Shown piece after piece: positions 10,487-20,500 of a stretch of DNA of 64,000 bases; positions within the stretch are counted from its first letter, which is position 1; each line of letters starts with the position of its first letter. This DNA comes from Trichodesmium sp. MAG_R02 (lineage in GTDB: Bacteria > Cyanobacteriota > Cyanobacteriia > Cyanobacteriales > Microcoleaceae): the NCBI GenBank assembly GCA_023356605.1, contig JAKQYE010000003.1:1-64000 (forward strand). The letters run 5' to 3'. Under the pieces are notes generated by a model. That model saw nothing but the letters and a program-made list of their open reading frames with translations, made no database searches and had not been told where the DNA came from. The position numbers and the translations under genes were made by a program.

Positions 10487-10712
10487 TCTTGAAGTTGACA
10501 TTAGTTTGTTTGTTTGTTTGTACCTATACATATATAGCAATAAGCAAATCTACAGGTAAGTTATACGTTTAATCAGCTAAACCTAAAATCCTTGGTTTGT
10601 AAGTATTGCTCATGTAAATTATTCTGTTATAGGTACTTATTATTTATAAATACTAGTATGGGTACAACAAAGGCTGTTTATACTTAATTGATTCTTCACA
10701 ATTGTTAAGTAT

Positions 10713-11252
10713 TTAGTCCAAGTGAATCATAAAAGCAGAAGCAATATAATTCTGTATAATGAATTTATAACCTGCTAACTCTATATAATTTCCAGCTTTT
10801 ACAGTCAACTCAGATACTTGCTGTTCTAGTGATAGAGTTCTATGGAGATGGGAATTTTTACGAGTGTAATTACACTTGACTAGGGCTACGTCGAATCTAC
10901 AAGAATGATCTGCTAATTCTGGGCGTTCGCTCAAAAATATTTCTGCAGTTTGCCATAGTTTTGCTTGTTTTGACTCTGTAACTGCCAGTAAACCATCTTC
11001 ATCCCAGTTACCTCGACTACGAGTTTTAACCTCTACAAATGCTAAAACAGGAAGGCCAAGACTAGAGTTATCTCTTGGTGGAAAAGTTTTCATAGCAATA
11101 ATATCTAGTTCTCCCCAGGGACATTGCCACCTTCGATGGAGTATTTGCCAACCTTCTTGATTTAACCATTTGGCCACTAGCTCTTCTCCCAAAATACCTT
11201 TGTCAATTTTTGGGGAAATGTAAGTAGATTGACTAGATGAAGAAAAGCTCAT
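10713..11252 (-). CDS. YraN family (UPF0102) protein, predicted nuclease fold
   Basis: A 179-residue protein with the YraN/UPF0102 pattern: G-GE-LVAKWLNQEGWQIL near residue 20, then GELDIIAMK, LAFVEVKTRS and RFDVALVKC. The D...EVK arrangement is that of the PD-(D/E)XK nuclease fold, related to Holliday-junction resolvases; no activity is firmly established for the family. It is longer than the usual ~120 residues because of inserts, for example around FPPRDNSSLGLP, and a C-terminal extension. It is divergent from the pentapeptide gene, with 52 bases between. Confidence 0.85.
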   Translation of the reverse strand: MSFSSSSQSTYISPKIDKGILGEELVAKWLNQEGWQILHRRWQCPWGELDIIAMKTFPPRDNSSLGLPVLAFVEVKTRSRGNWDEDGLLAVTESKQAKLWQTAEIFLSERPELADHSCRFDVALVKCNYTRKNSHLHRTLSLEQQVSELTVKAGNYIELAGYKFIIQNYIASAFMIHLD

Positions 11253-11304
11253 TTTGGTTTATTCTAAATAATGGACTGATTAAGGTAGATTAGCCAGAAG
11301 TAGC

Positions 11305-11670
11305 ATGAATCTTAGAAAACACAAAACTTACCAAATTTTAGTCAGATTTGTCTTTTTATTAGCAGTATATATGATTGCTATGGGGACAATAACTGTTATG
11401 ACCTTTACTAAGGCGACACCAACTTTAGCCGATGAGCATAACAAACAAATCTTGACAGATAAAGATTTTTCTAGCAAAGACTTAACTAAAGATTCATTTA
11501 CTAAATCAATTCTGCGTGAAAGTAACTTTAGTAATGCAAATTTGAGTGGAGTTAGTTTGTTTGGCGCTCATTTAGAAGGAGCTAATTTAGAGGGAGCTAA
11601 TCTTAGTGATTCTGTTTTTTTTAAACCTTCCTTTTTTGTTTTAAGGGTATTGCTGAATCAGAGTGCTTAA
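11305..11670 (+). CDS. exported pentapeptide-repeat protein, probably truncated
   Basis: A 121-residue protein. The N-terminus is a signal peptide-like hydrophobic segment (VRFVFLLAVYMIAMGTITVM) with a likely cleavage near TLADE, pointing to the lumen or periplasm. A(D/N)LXX pentapeptides follow (SNFSNANLSG, ANLEGANLSD). The repeats stop abruptly at SVFFKPSFFVLRVLLNQSA, which is hydrophobic and unlike the normal continuation, so the 3' part has probably been lost through a frameshift or replacement. Family function is unknown; many cyanobacterial members are thylakoid-lumen proteins. Confidence 0.65.
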   Translation: MNLRKHKTYQILVRFVFLLAVYMIAMGTITVMTFTKATPTLADEHNKQILTDKDFSSKDLTKDSFTKSILRESNFSNANLSGVSLFGAHLEGANLEGANLSDSVFFKPSFFVLRVLLNQSA

Positions 11671-11811
11671 TGGTGGTTAAAAGGTAGTTTACCCTAGGGG
11701 ACATAATGGATAAAAAGTCCAATTGAGTGACTTAAGATCCCTACTGATTTGAAGTAGCACAAAGTATTGCACTTGGAGCGTACTTAATATACTTCTTCCT
11801 AAGCATAATTT

Positions 11812-12353
11812 TTCGGGGTGCATCTCAATTAAGTGATAAGTAATTGTACTTAGGGAATAAAGATAAGTAATTATACTGAAGAAAGTTTATGGACAGGAAA
11901 CAGAAAAAAGGCATAATAAACAGGACTTACGTATTGCTTCTATATATGGTGTATTTTTGATAATCCTGATCCGATATTTACACTACAATTAGTGTCTTTG
12001 CGTGAGTCCTGATCTATCTGGAAAAAAACTAATTATAGTATGGAGAATTTCATGTCGACAGTACGCTATATGTAGCGTACCTGTACCTGCGTAAGTCCTG
12101 ATTAAGCAAATTGGTTTGCGAATCAAGTCGCCTGGGGCACAATGGTTAGGAGATCATTTGCCTCGTTACTCTAGTGTCGGTGTGCATATCTTAATGGCGC
12201 TTTTGCTGCTTAACTCTCTTCGTGTCGAATGCGATCGCTAAACCCAAAATAAGGATGCTTTGTAGCTTAAGTTCACCCATAAATTCCGGTTGTGTTTGAG
12301 TATTCCCACTTTTTGAGTAGAATTACTTATCAGTTAATTGAGACGCACCCAGA
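11812..12353. mobile_element. inverted-repeat-bounded remnant with nested elements
   Basis: GGGTGCATCTCAATTAAGTG near 11815 and its near-reverse complement CAGTTAATTGAGACGCACCC near 12334 bound about 540 bases. Inside are family C inverted repeats (11921-12102) and a short plus-strand frame ending about 12241 that encodes LRIKSPGAQWLGDHLPR, reminiscent of the end of an ISKra4-type transposase. It appears to be a gutted transposon that later received smaller insertions. Confidence 0.5.
11921..12102. repeat. family C inverted-repeat elements, compound copy
   Basis: CAGGACTTACGTATTG (11921) and GCGTGAGTCCTGAT (ending 12013) form one unit. A further GCGTAAGTCCTGAT ends at about 12102 after an inner GTACGCTATATGTAGCGTAC palindrome. 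The same CAGGACTTACGCA ends are seen at 34159, 35431, 46045 and 46150. Confidence 0.65.
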
Positions 12354-12422
12354 GCCTTGATATCTTTACTTATAGCTAAACTATGTTTCTAGTTTCTAGC
12401 TTCCACTCGAGGGACGTTCTAG

Positions 12423-12596
12423 TTATTGGCCACTACAGTTACAACCATTATGACTGCAACTATTTACACCACTCGAATGTCCATTAGAACATTCCTCGGA
12501 GCAGTAGTATGATCCGTCTTTCTTCACCGCTGTGCTAATACTAACTACACATAGGCAATCCGCACAAGCACATTTAATTAGAGTTGCTTCGCTCAT
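12423..12596 (-). CDS. bacterial metallothionein (SmtA/BmtA family)
   Basis: A 57-residue, cysteine-rich protein too small for most gene callers. It opens MSEATLIKCACADCLC, continues SYYCSEECSNGH and ends CSHNGCNCSGQ. The cysteine layout C-x-C-x2-C-x-C, then C-x3-C with a nearby histidine, then C-x4-C-x-C, is that of cyanobacterial metallothioneins (Pfam PF02069), which bind zinc, cadmium and copper in the cytosol. A good GAGGAAA ribosome site lies 6-7 bases before the ATG. The gene stands alone; no smtB-type repressor gene is next to it in this window. Confidence 0.9.
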   Translation of the reverse strand: MSEATLIKCACADCLCVVSISTAVKKDGSYYCSEECSNGHSSGVNSCSHNGCNCSGQ

Positions 12597-12696
12597 TATT
12601 GTTTCCTCAATCCACTAATATAACTAATTTAACACGTTAAAAATATTTTGTATTTTTACTTCCGTAATGGTAGATGAAAATGAACAATACCTATTG

Positions 12697-12746
12697 ACAT
12701 CCTCCCTGGCCTAAAGGCACAGTGGAACAACCGAGCCGTAGCTCCG
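12697..12746 (-). mobile_element. IS200/IS605 right-end remnant
   Basis: TGACATCCTCCCTGGCCTAAAGGCAC followed by GAGCCGTAGCTC is the reverse complement of the right end seen at 25780-25830 and 47690-47748. Only the end survives, immediately followed by a family B element. Confidence 0.55.
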
Positions 12747-12749
12747 ATA

Positions 12750-12889
12750 TAGCAATCCTATTTTATTTGTGGCAAAAATCTTACTGCTTTTTAGGCAACA
12801 AGCAACAGGCAACAGTTAACAGGTAAGAGTTTCAACTTTTTTATCTACTTTTTGATTTGCCGCAACCTATGCGCGGATTGCTATATATG
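12750..12889 (+). repeat. family B inverted-repeat element (~140 bp)
   Basis: ATATAGCAATCCTATTTTAT at the left and GCGCGGATTGCTATATA at the right form the terminal inverted repeat. The body has the CAACAGGCAACAG and TATCTACTTTTTGATTTG words typical of the family. Confidence 0.75.
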
Positions 12890-13057
12890 CAAAAGTATTA
12901 GTAATAGTAGGATAAATTTCTACTACATTTAAAGACGATAGTAATATGTACATGTCTAAGCGCTCATTGCCATAGTTTTTGATATATTAAGACTCATTTA
13001 AGAGCGGTATATATTAATCTTATAGGTCAAATATACCTACTAAATCTATCAATTATT

Positions 13058-14572
13058 TTAGTTAGTTGATTCCCCCAAAGGTACTTGAATTAAATCCTGA
13101 ATAGTTGTCATTCTTAACCTCTCTAATTCCTCAATCCATTGTGATTCACTATAAAATTTTTCTTGATATTTTTTAGCCAGTTCTCTATCAGCGGATAAAT
13201 TAGTTTCTTGCCACATATTCAACCAAAGACTTTGACGTTTTTTTGACATAATTAATTCTATAGTTGCTACTGTAGAACGAATTTCTAAAGGGGCTCTAAG
13301 AATATCTTTTTTTGTCTTTTCATCTAAATGGAAAAGATGCTCTAAATTAGCAAGTTTATCTGGAGTTTCCCAACAACTATCTTGTAATCTTGAAATTAAA
13401 TCATCTAATTGATTAAGTTCATTTTCCGAAATATTTTCTACAGAAATAATTTGCTGCCACAAAAATCTATTATGAGATAAGCTAAACTGTAAATCTCTGG
13501 CCTCCATTGCCTCTTTCACATCTTGACGATAGTTTGGACAATGTAAGTAAATACGCAGTAATAAAGACTCAGCTTCAGCCAATAAACTCCCTTCCACAGG
13601 TGGAGATAAAACCACTGGTGAATTATTTTTTTTCCCTTTAGTGAAGTTCCTATTATTTGGCTGATTAGATTTGAATTGTTTCGCTACCAGTAATGGTGGC
13701 GATAAAAATTCATCCTTAGCTAACAGCTTTTTCCAGTTAATAAAAACTTGAGCTAATAAAGTTTCAGAAATTAGTGAGATTCTTCGAGGATCTCCATGAC
13801 TTAAAACTTCGGCACAATATTGAAGATAATAAGTAAGCTGATTATCATTAGTTATCTTCGTTAAAGTTTTAACTATTTCTTGATTTGCTTGACTATACTC
13901 ATCTGCCAGACTCAGATTTTTACTTCCGACTATATTTTGAATTTGCCAATCAATCCATAAAGGAGAATTAACCAATAATTCTTGATATTTTTCAGCAGAA
14001 TGAGTCCTCAAATATTCATCAGCATCTTTCCCATCAGGAATATTTAAAACCCTCAGTTGAACTACCCCACTATAAGCAAGTTTTTCTATTTCTCCAATTA
14101 CTCGTTCAGTAGCTTGAATACCAGCTCGGTCAGCATCAAAATTTAAGATAATTTGTTTAGATTCTGTGTAACGTAAAAGTTGTTTAATTTGAATTGAACT
14201 TAAGGCCGTACCAAGAGAAGCCACAACATTATTAATCCCCGAAGCATGAAGAGCAATAGCATCAAAATATCCCTCTACAACTACAGCTTTATCTTGTTTA
14301 GCAATAGCAGTTTTAGCCTTATCCAAAGCAAATAAAGTTTTACCCTTATCAAATAATTCTGTCTCAGGAGAATTCAAATATTTAGGTTGTTCATCACACA
14401 GAGTTCTGCCACCAAAACCAATAACCCTACCTTGAACATCATTAATAGGAATTATCAAGCGATCGCGAAATCTATCGTAATAACCAGTACCAGATTTTCT
14501 ATTCAAAATCAATCCAGCTTTTTCCACTAATTCCCCAGGAAAACCTTTGTGTTCTACCAGATAACCATAAAT
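13058..14572 (-). CDS. dnaG: dnaG exon 4
   Basis: 504 codons plus stop, beginning IYGYLVEHKGFPGELVEKAG directly after intron 3. It contains the Toprim catalytic centre and the C-terminal DnaB-interacting region. Taken alone it would be misannotated as starting at an internal Met (14527). Confidence 0.92.
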   Translation of the reverse strand: MYGYLVEHKGFPGELVEKAGLILNRKSGTGYYDRFRDRLIIPINDVQGRVIGFGGRTLCDEQPKYLNSPETELFDKGKTLFALDKAKTAIAKQDKAVVVEGYFDAIALHASGINNVVASLGTALSSIQIKQLLRYTESKQIILNFDADRAGIQATERVIGEIEKLAYSGVVQLRVLNIPDGKDADEYLRTHSAEKYQELLVNSPLWIDWQIQNIVGSKNLSLADEYSQANQEIVKTLTKITNDNQLTYYLQYCAEVLSHGDPRRISLISETLLAQVFINWKKLLAKDEFLSPPLLVAKQFKSNQPNNRNFTKGKKNNSPVVLSPPVEGSLLAEAESLLLRIYLHCPNYRQDVKEAMEARDLQFSLSHNRFLWQQIISVENISENELNQLDDLISRLQDSCWETPDKLANLEHLFHLDEKTKKDILRAPLEIRSTVATIELIMSKKRQSLWLNMWQETNLSADRELAKKYQEKFYSESQWIEELERLRMTTIQDLIQVPLGESTN

Positions 14573-17500
14573 GTTAAACTAAGCCTGGTAAGTTACCCTA
14601 CCCGACTCGTCTTCAGAACCGTGCGTGAGACTTTCACCTCACACGGCTCCTCTCTTAAACGTCCCAATTCAAGGGTACATCCTTGCCTTAATATCAAAAT
14701 ATCGTCCACCCACAAATAATCCTCAGGTAAATCCTGTAATTTTGTTTCTGGGTATCTGTTTTCATGTAAGGCAGTTTTAGTATCGTGACAATAACGGTGC
14801 AACAGTTGTTTATTTCTAATTGTGTACCGGCCACCTTCAGACCTTGGTTTTATATGGTCTACTGACCTAAGATCAGTCGGTCTAAAGGTTAGTCCACAAG
14901 ATGCGTATTTATTCTTTTGCCCTTTTAGCAGCGTTGTGACTTCTTTCCTTACCCCCGGATGTTTCCCGATACAGCTGCTCGAGTAGGTCCAGTCATCATC
15001 ATAGGGTAATTGATTACCTTTAACTTTGATGGGCCTTACAGTGGGAACATCTGAGTGTGAGCTTAGTATATATTCACCATCGTTAAGAACCCAATTCCTG
15101 GTCTTTACTGTGGGCAAATACTTTTCCTTCACCCAAGTTGCTGACTTATTTGGATGCCTTCTACGTGGCGTACCCACCCCCAAGAGAGGTGGGTGGAACT
15201 GATTATTGTCCAGTACTCCGGACTTTAACCATTCCTTGACTAACCGCCTGTACGGCGATCGCCCAATCTTTCCTAATATTGCATCATGGTTAATTCGATC
15301 AAAACATTTGGATAGATCGGCGTCAAAGACATATTTGGGTTTTTTACTGATGCTCTTATAGATGGCCCCAATAGCGTCATGGGTTGACCTACCTGGTATA
15401 AAACCATAGCTATTAGGTTCAAAGTGAGCCTCCCATCCTGGTTCCATACCTAACTTAACCAAGGCTTGTAACGCTGTGTCGTACATCATAGAGATGCCTA
15501 ATGGGCCTTTCTCGTCTTTCCCTAATTTTGGTATCCAGACCCCAAGAGTTAGGCTTGCTTTGAGGTGACGTGTTTTTAATATATCTACCAGGTTGAATCG
15601 CTGCATTGGAGATAGACTCTTAATTACATCCACTCCAGCAGTTTTCCTACCTTGGCTATCTTGGGTCACACCCCTAACAGCTAGCAACCTTAAATAATAA
15701 CTTTTGGTCAGAAGTCTTTGGTGTTTACGCATCTTGCGTATTTTGCCACGGCTGGATGCTCTGTAAATTAACTTTTGCAACTTAAATACATTCTTCAGGG
15801 CCCGTTTCCAGTCTATGTCCCTCCATTTAAAGTTAGGATTGACAGTTATCTGGGACGGTATATCCTCTGTATCCCATGCCACGCTAAAAAATGCTTTAGT
15901 ATTTCCTAAACGTCTTTTTAGTGTTTTAGCCTTATTCATCGCTAATTATTACCTTACATTACGTCTAACAGTGGGTACGTCTGCATTTGGTGCTTCTTAC
16001 CCAATCCTACTCCCTCTAAAACCTACGTCTAGGATGCGTAGATTGACCTTGAATGGCTTCCTAAGTTCTCGACCTTATATTCTTAGGTGTCTTAGAGGGG
16101 TTTCCTCGTTTCCTTATACCTTTGTTATGACTAGTTTAGTGGGGTAAAATCTCCCGAAGGGTTCGGCATGGTTGTTGGTAACCCAGAAACTAATAAGGTT
16201 ACCCATAGACCCTTTGATTTTGTCCTACATTCCACGGCTACCTTGGGAATGGTCTGGCTTAACGAGAGTTTAATTACCTTCCTGTTCGTCCACATACCAG
16301 CCTCTGCTAGAAGTCTCACTCCTGAATTGTAGTTAGAGCTTTGACCCCATTTAGACCAGCTTCGGGGATTGATGTTCAATCGCTACCCCGTGGCCTATGC
16401 TGTCAACCCAACAACAGGGCGGATGGAATTTCACCATCAAGGACATAAGAATTATCCACGAGTCGAGGTTCTCCTCATGTATTGACTCGGGACGGCCATT
16501 TATACCCAGTTTTCTGGCTTAGTGGCCAACGAGTCGCACAGTTTCCCAACCATTAGGAGCATAACCCAACTGAAATTTTTGAATAGTCTCTTCTGAAATT
16601 TGACGTGAAATTTGTAAATACTCTAAAGCAATTTTTCCCTGGGGTTGTCTTAAGGCATATTGATAAAAACTATTAGCCATTGCCAAGATTTCATAAAGTT
16701 TTTCTCGCAGAGAAATTTGCCGTTGAAACTCTTGTCTATTTTCAGGTAATTCTGTTTTAATTTGTATTTGATAGCGTCTAGCCAAATCCAACACAACATC
16801 ACTAAAAGAAGACTTACCAATTTCCATTAGAAACTTCAAAGCATCACCAGTTGCGCCGCAACCGAAACAGTAGTACATTTGCTTAGTAGTGTTAAACTAA
16901 GCAAACCCATTTCCGGGTATCCCTTATAGGGTCTGCTCGTCTTCAAAACCGTGCGTGAGACTTTCACCTCACACGGCTCCTCTCCTAAACGTCCCAATTC
17001 AAGGGTACATCCTTAAAATTCCACTCCAGACCTAATGAGTCCTTAATGGTTAACTGCTTTCATATCCTTGGCAGTTTTAAAGTCGTGACAATGTGGGTGC
17101 AACAATAATTTCTCCTTAAACGTGTTGCTACCCCCTTCAGACCTTGGAACGATATGGTCAACCTCGATTAAATCCGTTAGTCTGAAGCTTGGTCCACAAG
17201 ATTCGCATTTACCTTTTTGCTTTTTCAACAGAGTAGTGACTTCCTTCCTTACACCTAAGTGTTTACCCATTCTGTTACTCCAATAAACCCAGTCACCGTC
17301 ATAGGGTGATTTATAGCCTTTTACTTTGACGTGCCGTACAATTTGGACATCTGAGTATCGGCTTAATACATATTCCCCTATATGGTTAAAAACCCAATGT
17401 CTTGCCTCTTTTGTGTTGGAGAAGTACTTTTCTTTGACCCAGATGCCTGACTTGTTTGTGTGCCTTCTATTTGCCCATCGACCTAGTCTTTGCCATAAAA

Positions 17501-20500
17501 GTTCATCAATTTTACTGAATATCTCTTTGCTGACCACAGATGAAAAGTAGTTAGCCCATTCTCTTATGATCGGATTTAGTTTTGCTATTAAAGTCTTAGC
17601 CAAGGCTGATTTGTGAGAATCACATATATCCGCCATCTTCGGGTAATGAGTTTTGATACTCTTAGAAGATGGTTTAATCAGAGTTTTAAATCCTTGTTTA
17701 ATCCTCTTAGCCTGACCTTGCCTAATAGTAAATCCTAGAAAATCGAATCCAGGTCCACTCCCTTCATATCATTCTAGAGTGTGAGCAATTCTAGTCTTTT
17801 CTGGTCGGAGTTCTAATCCTACCTGGTTTAACCATTCCTGTATTAAGGTTTTGGCTTGTAGGACTACTTTGATGTCTTCATGTAGGATGACAAAGTCATT
17901 AGCATAGCGTATTAGATTGAGGCTTCGGGCTTTTTGCACTTGGGCCTTTTCAGGACTTGGAGTGCTCTGTCATAAATCCTTCGGATGCCTAACGGGAGTT
18001 TTTCATCTTTTCCTGGTTTTGGTCTCCAAACTCCACGGGTTAGACTGGCTTTGAAGTGGCTTGTGTTTATTAGCTCGACCAGGTTAAATCCCTGCATTAG
18101 AGGCAAATTACTAATGCCATCTATTCCGGCAGTTTTCTGCCCCTGGTTATCCCGTGTTGCGTCCCTAACAGCTAGTAACCTAGGATAATAACTTTTTCTC
18201 AGAAGTCTTTGGTATTTATGGATCTTGCGGATTTCACCACGGCTGGATGCTTTGTAAATTAACTTTTGCAACTTAAATACATTCTTTAGGGCCCGTTTCC
18301 AGTCTATGTCTCTCCATTTCAAGTTAGGATTGACAGTTATCTGGGACGGTATATCCTCTGTATTCCATGCCACGCTAAAAAATGGTTTAGTATTTCCCAA
18401 ACGTCTTTTTAGTGTTTTAGCCTTATTCATCGCTAATTATTATCTTACATTACGTCTAACAGTGGGTACGTCTGCATTTGGAGCTTCTTACCCAATCCTA
18501 CTCTCCCTAAGACCTGCATCTATAGTGCGCAGATTGGCCTTGAATGGCTTCCTAAGTTCTCGACCTATGTTCTTAGGTGTCTTAGAGAGGTTTCCTCGTT
18601 CCCTTATACCTTTATTACGGCTGATTTAGTAGGGTAAAATCTCCCGAAGGGCTCGGCATAGTTGTTGATAACCTCGTTAGCAAAAGATTATCTATAGACC
18701 CTTTGACTTTCCTCCCACACTTCCATAGCTATCTTTGGAGTGGCCTTTCATGACGAGAGTTTAATTACCTTCCTGTTCGTCCACTTGTCAGCCTTTGCTA
18801 GAAGTCTCACTCATATGATAGTTAGAGCTTTGACCCCGTTTAGGCCAGCTTCGAAGATTGATGTTCAGTCTCTACTCCGTGGCCTATGCTGTCAACCCAA
18901 CAACAGGGCGGATGGAATTTCACCATCAAGGAAATAAGAGTTTTCGCTGGTCGAAGTTATTCACTTCATGTCACGACCAGGAAGGTCTGCTATATATGCT
19001 TTTCAGCATTTTAACTAACCAACGAGTCGCACACTAACAGTAAAGCTAGGAGTTTTTTGTTAAACTAAGCAAACCCATTTCCGGTGGCCCTTTATAGGGT
19101 CTGCTCGTCTTCAAAACCGTGCATGAGGCTTTCACCTCACACGGCTTCTCTCCTAAACGTCCCAATTTAAGGGCACATCCTTAAAATTCTACCTCAGACC
19201 TAATGAGTCCTAATGGTTAACTACTTTCATGTCCCTGGTAGTTTTAGAGTCGTAGCAATGTCGGTACAACAACTGCTTATTTATAAGTTGGTTGCTGCCA
19301 CCTTCAGACCTTGGAATGACATGGTCAACCTCGATTAAATCCGTCGGTCTAAAGTTTAATCCACAAAATTCGCATCTACCCTTCTGCTTTTTCAACAGGG
19401 TTATGACTTCTTTCCTTACACTTGGATGTTTGCTGATTCTACTACTCCAATAAGTCCAGTCACCATCATAGGGCAACTTATTGCCTTTAACTTTGGCATG
19501 CCTTACAATTGGCACGTCCGAGTGTTGGCTTAGTATATATTCGCCATCGTTAAAAATCCAATTTCTGGTGTCCTTTACGTTGGAAAAATATTTTTTCTTA
19601 ACCCATTTCCCTGGCTTATTTGGGTGCCTTCTACTCCCCCAGCGACCTAGTCTTCAACCTAGGAGGTGATCCAATTGACTGAATATTTGCTTACTGACTA
19701 CACTTGAGAAGTAGTTAGCCCATCCTTTTATTACCCGGTTTAACTTGACAATCAAAGCCTGAGTTGAGACTGTTTTGTCAGTGCCACATATATCTGCAAG
19801 GTTGAAGTCTTTGGTATTTACGCATCTTGCTGATTTCGCCACGGCTGGATGCTCTGTAAATTAATTTTTGCAACTTAAATACATTCTTCTCAACCCGCTT
19901 CCAGTCTATGCCCTTCCACTTAAGATTAAGATTAACACTTATCTGGGGCGGTATATCGTCTGTATCCCATGCCACCCTGAAAAAGGGTTTAGGATTGCCT
20001 AAATGTCTTTTTAGTGTTTTAGCCTTATTCATCGCTAATTATCACTTTACATTACGTCTAACAGTGGGTACGTCTGCCTGATGGCTTCTTACCCAATCCT
20101 ACTCTCCCTGAGACCTACGTCCTTTTGCGCAGATTGACCTTGAATGGCTTCCTAAGTTCTCGACCTATATACTTAGGGGTCTTAGAGAGGTTTTCTCGTT
20201 CCCTTATTCCTTTATTACGGCTGATTTAGTAGGGTAAAATCTCCCGGAGGGCTCAATATGGTTGTTAATATAGACACGAAGATATCTATATTCAGTGACC
20301 CTCTGACTTTCGTCCTACATCCCATAGCTACCTTTGGAATGGTTCCCTTTCACGAGAGTTTTATTACCTTCCTGTTCGTCCACTTGTCAGCCTCTGCTAG
20401 AAGTCTCACTCCTGAATTGTAGTTAAAGCTTTGACCCCATTTAGACCAGCTTCGGGGATTGATGTTCATTCGCTACCCCGTGGCCTACGCTGTCAACCCA

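Noticed and set aside
16131-18937. Several short frames inside the introns on either strand
   Set aside because: They coincide with structured intron RNA domains or are antisense to the intron-encoded protein remnants.
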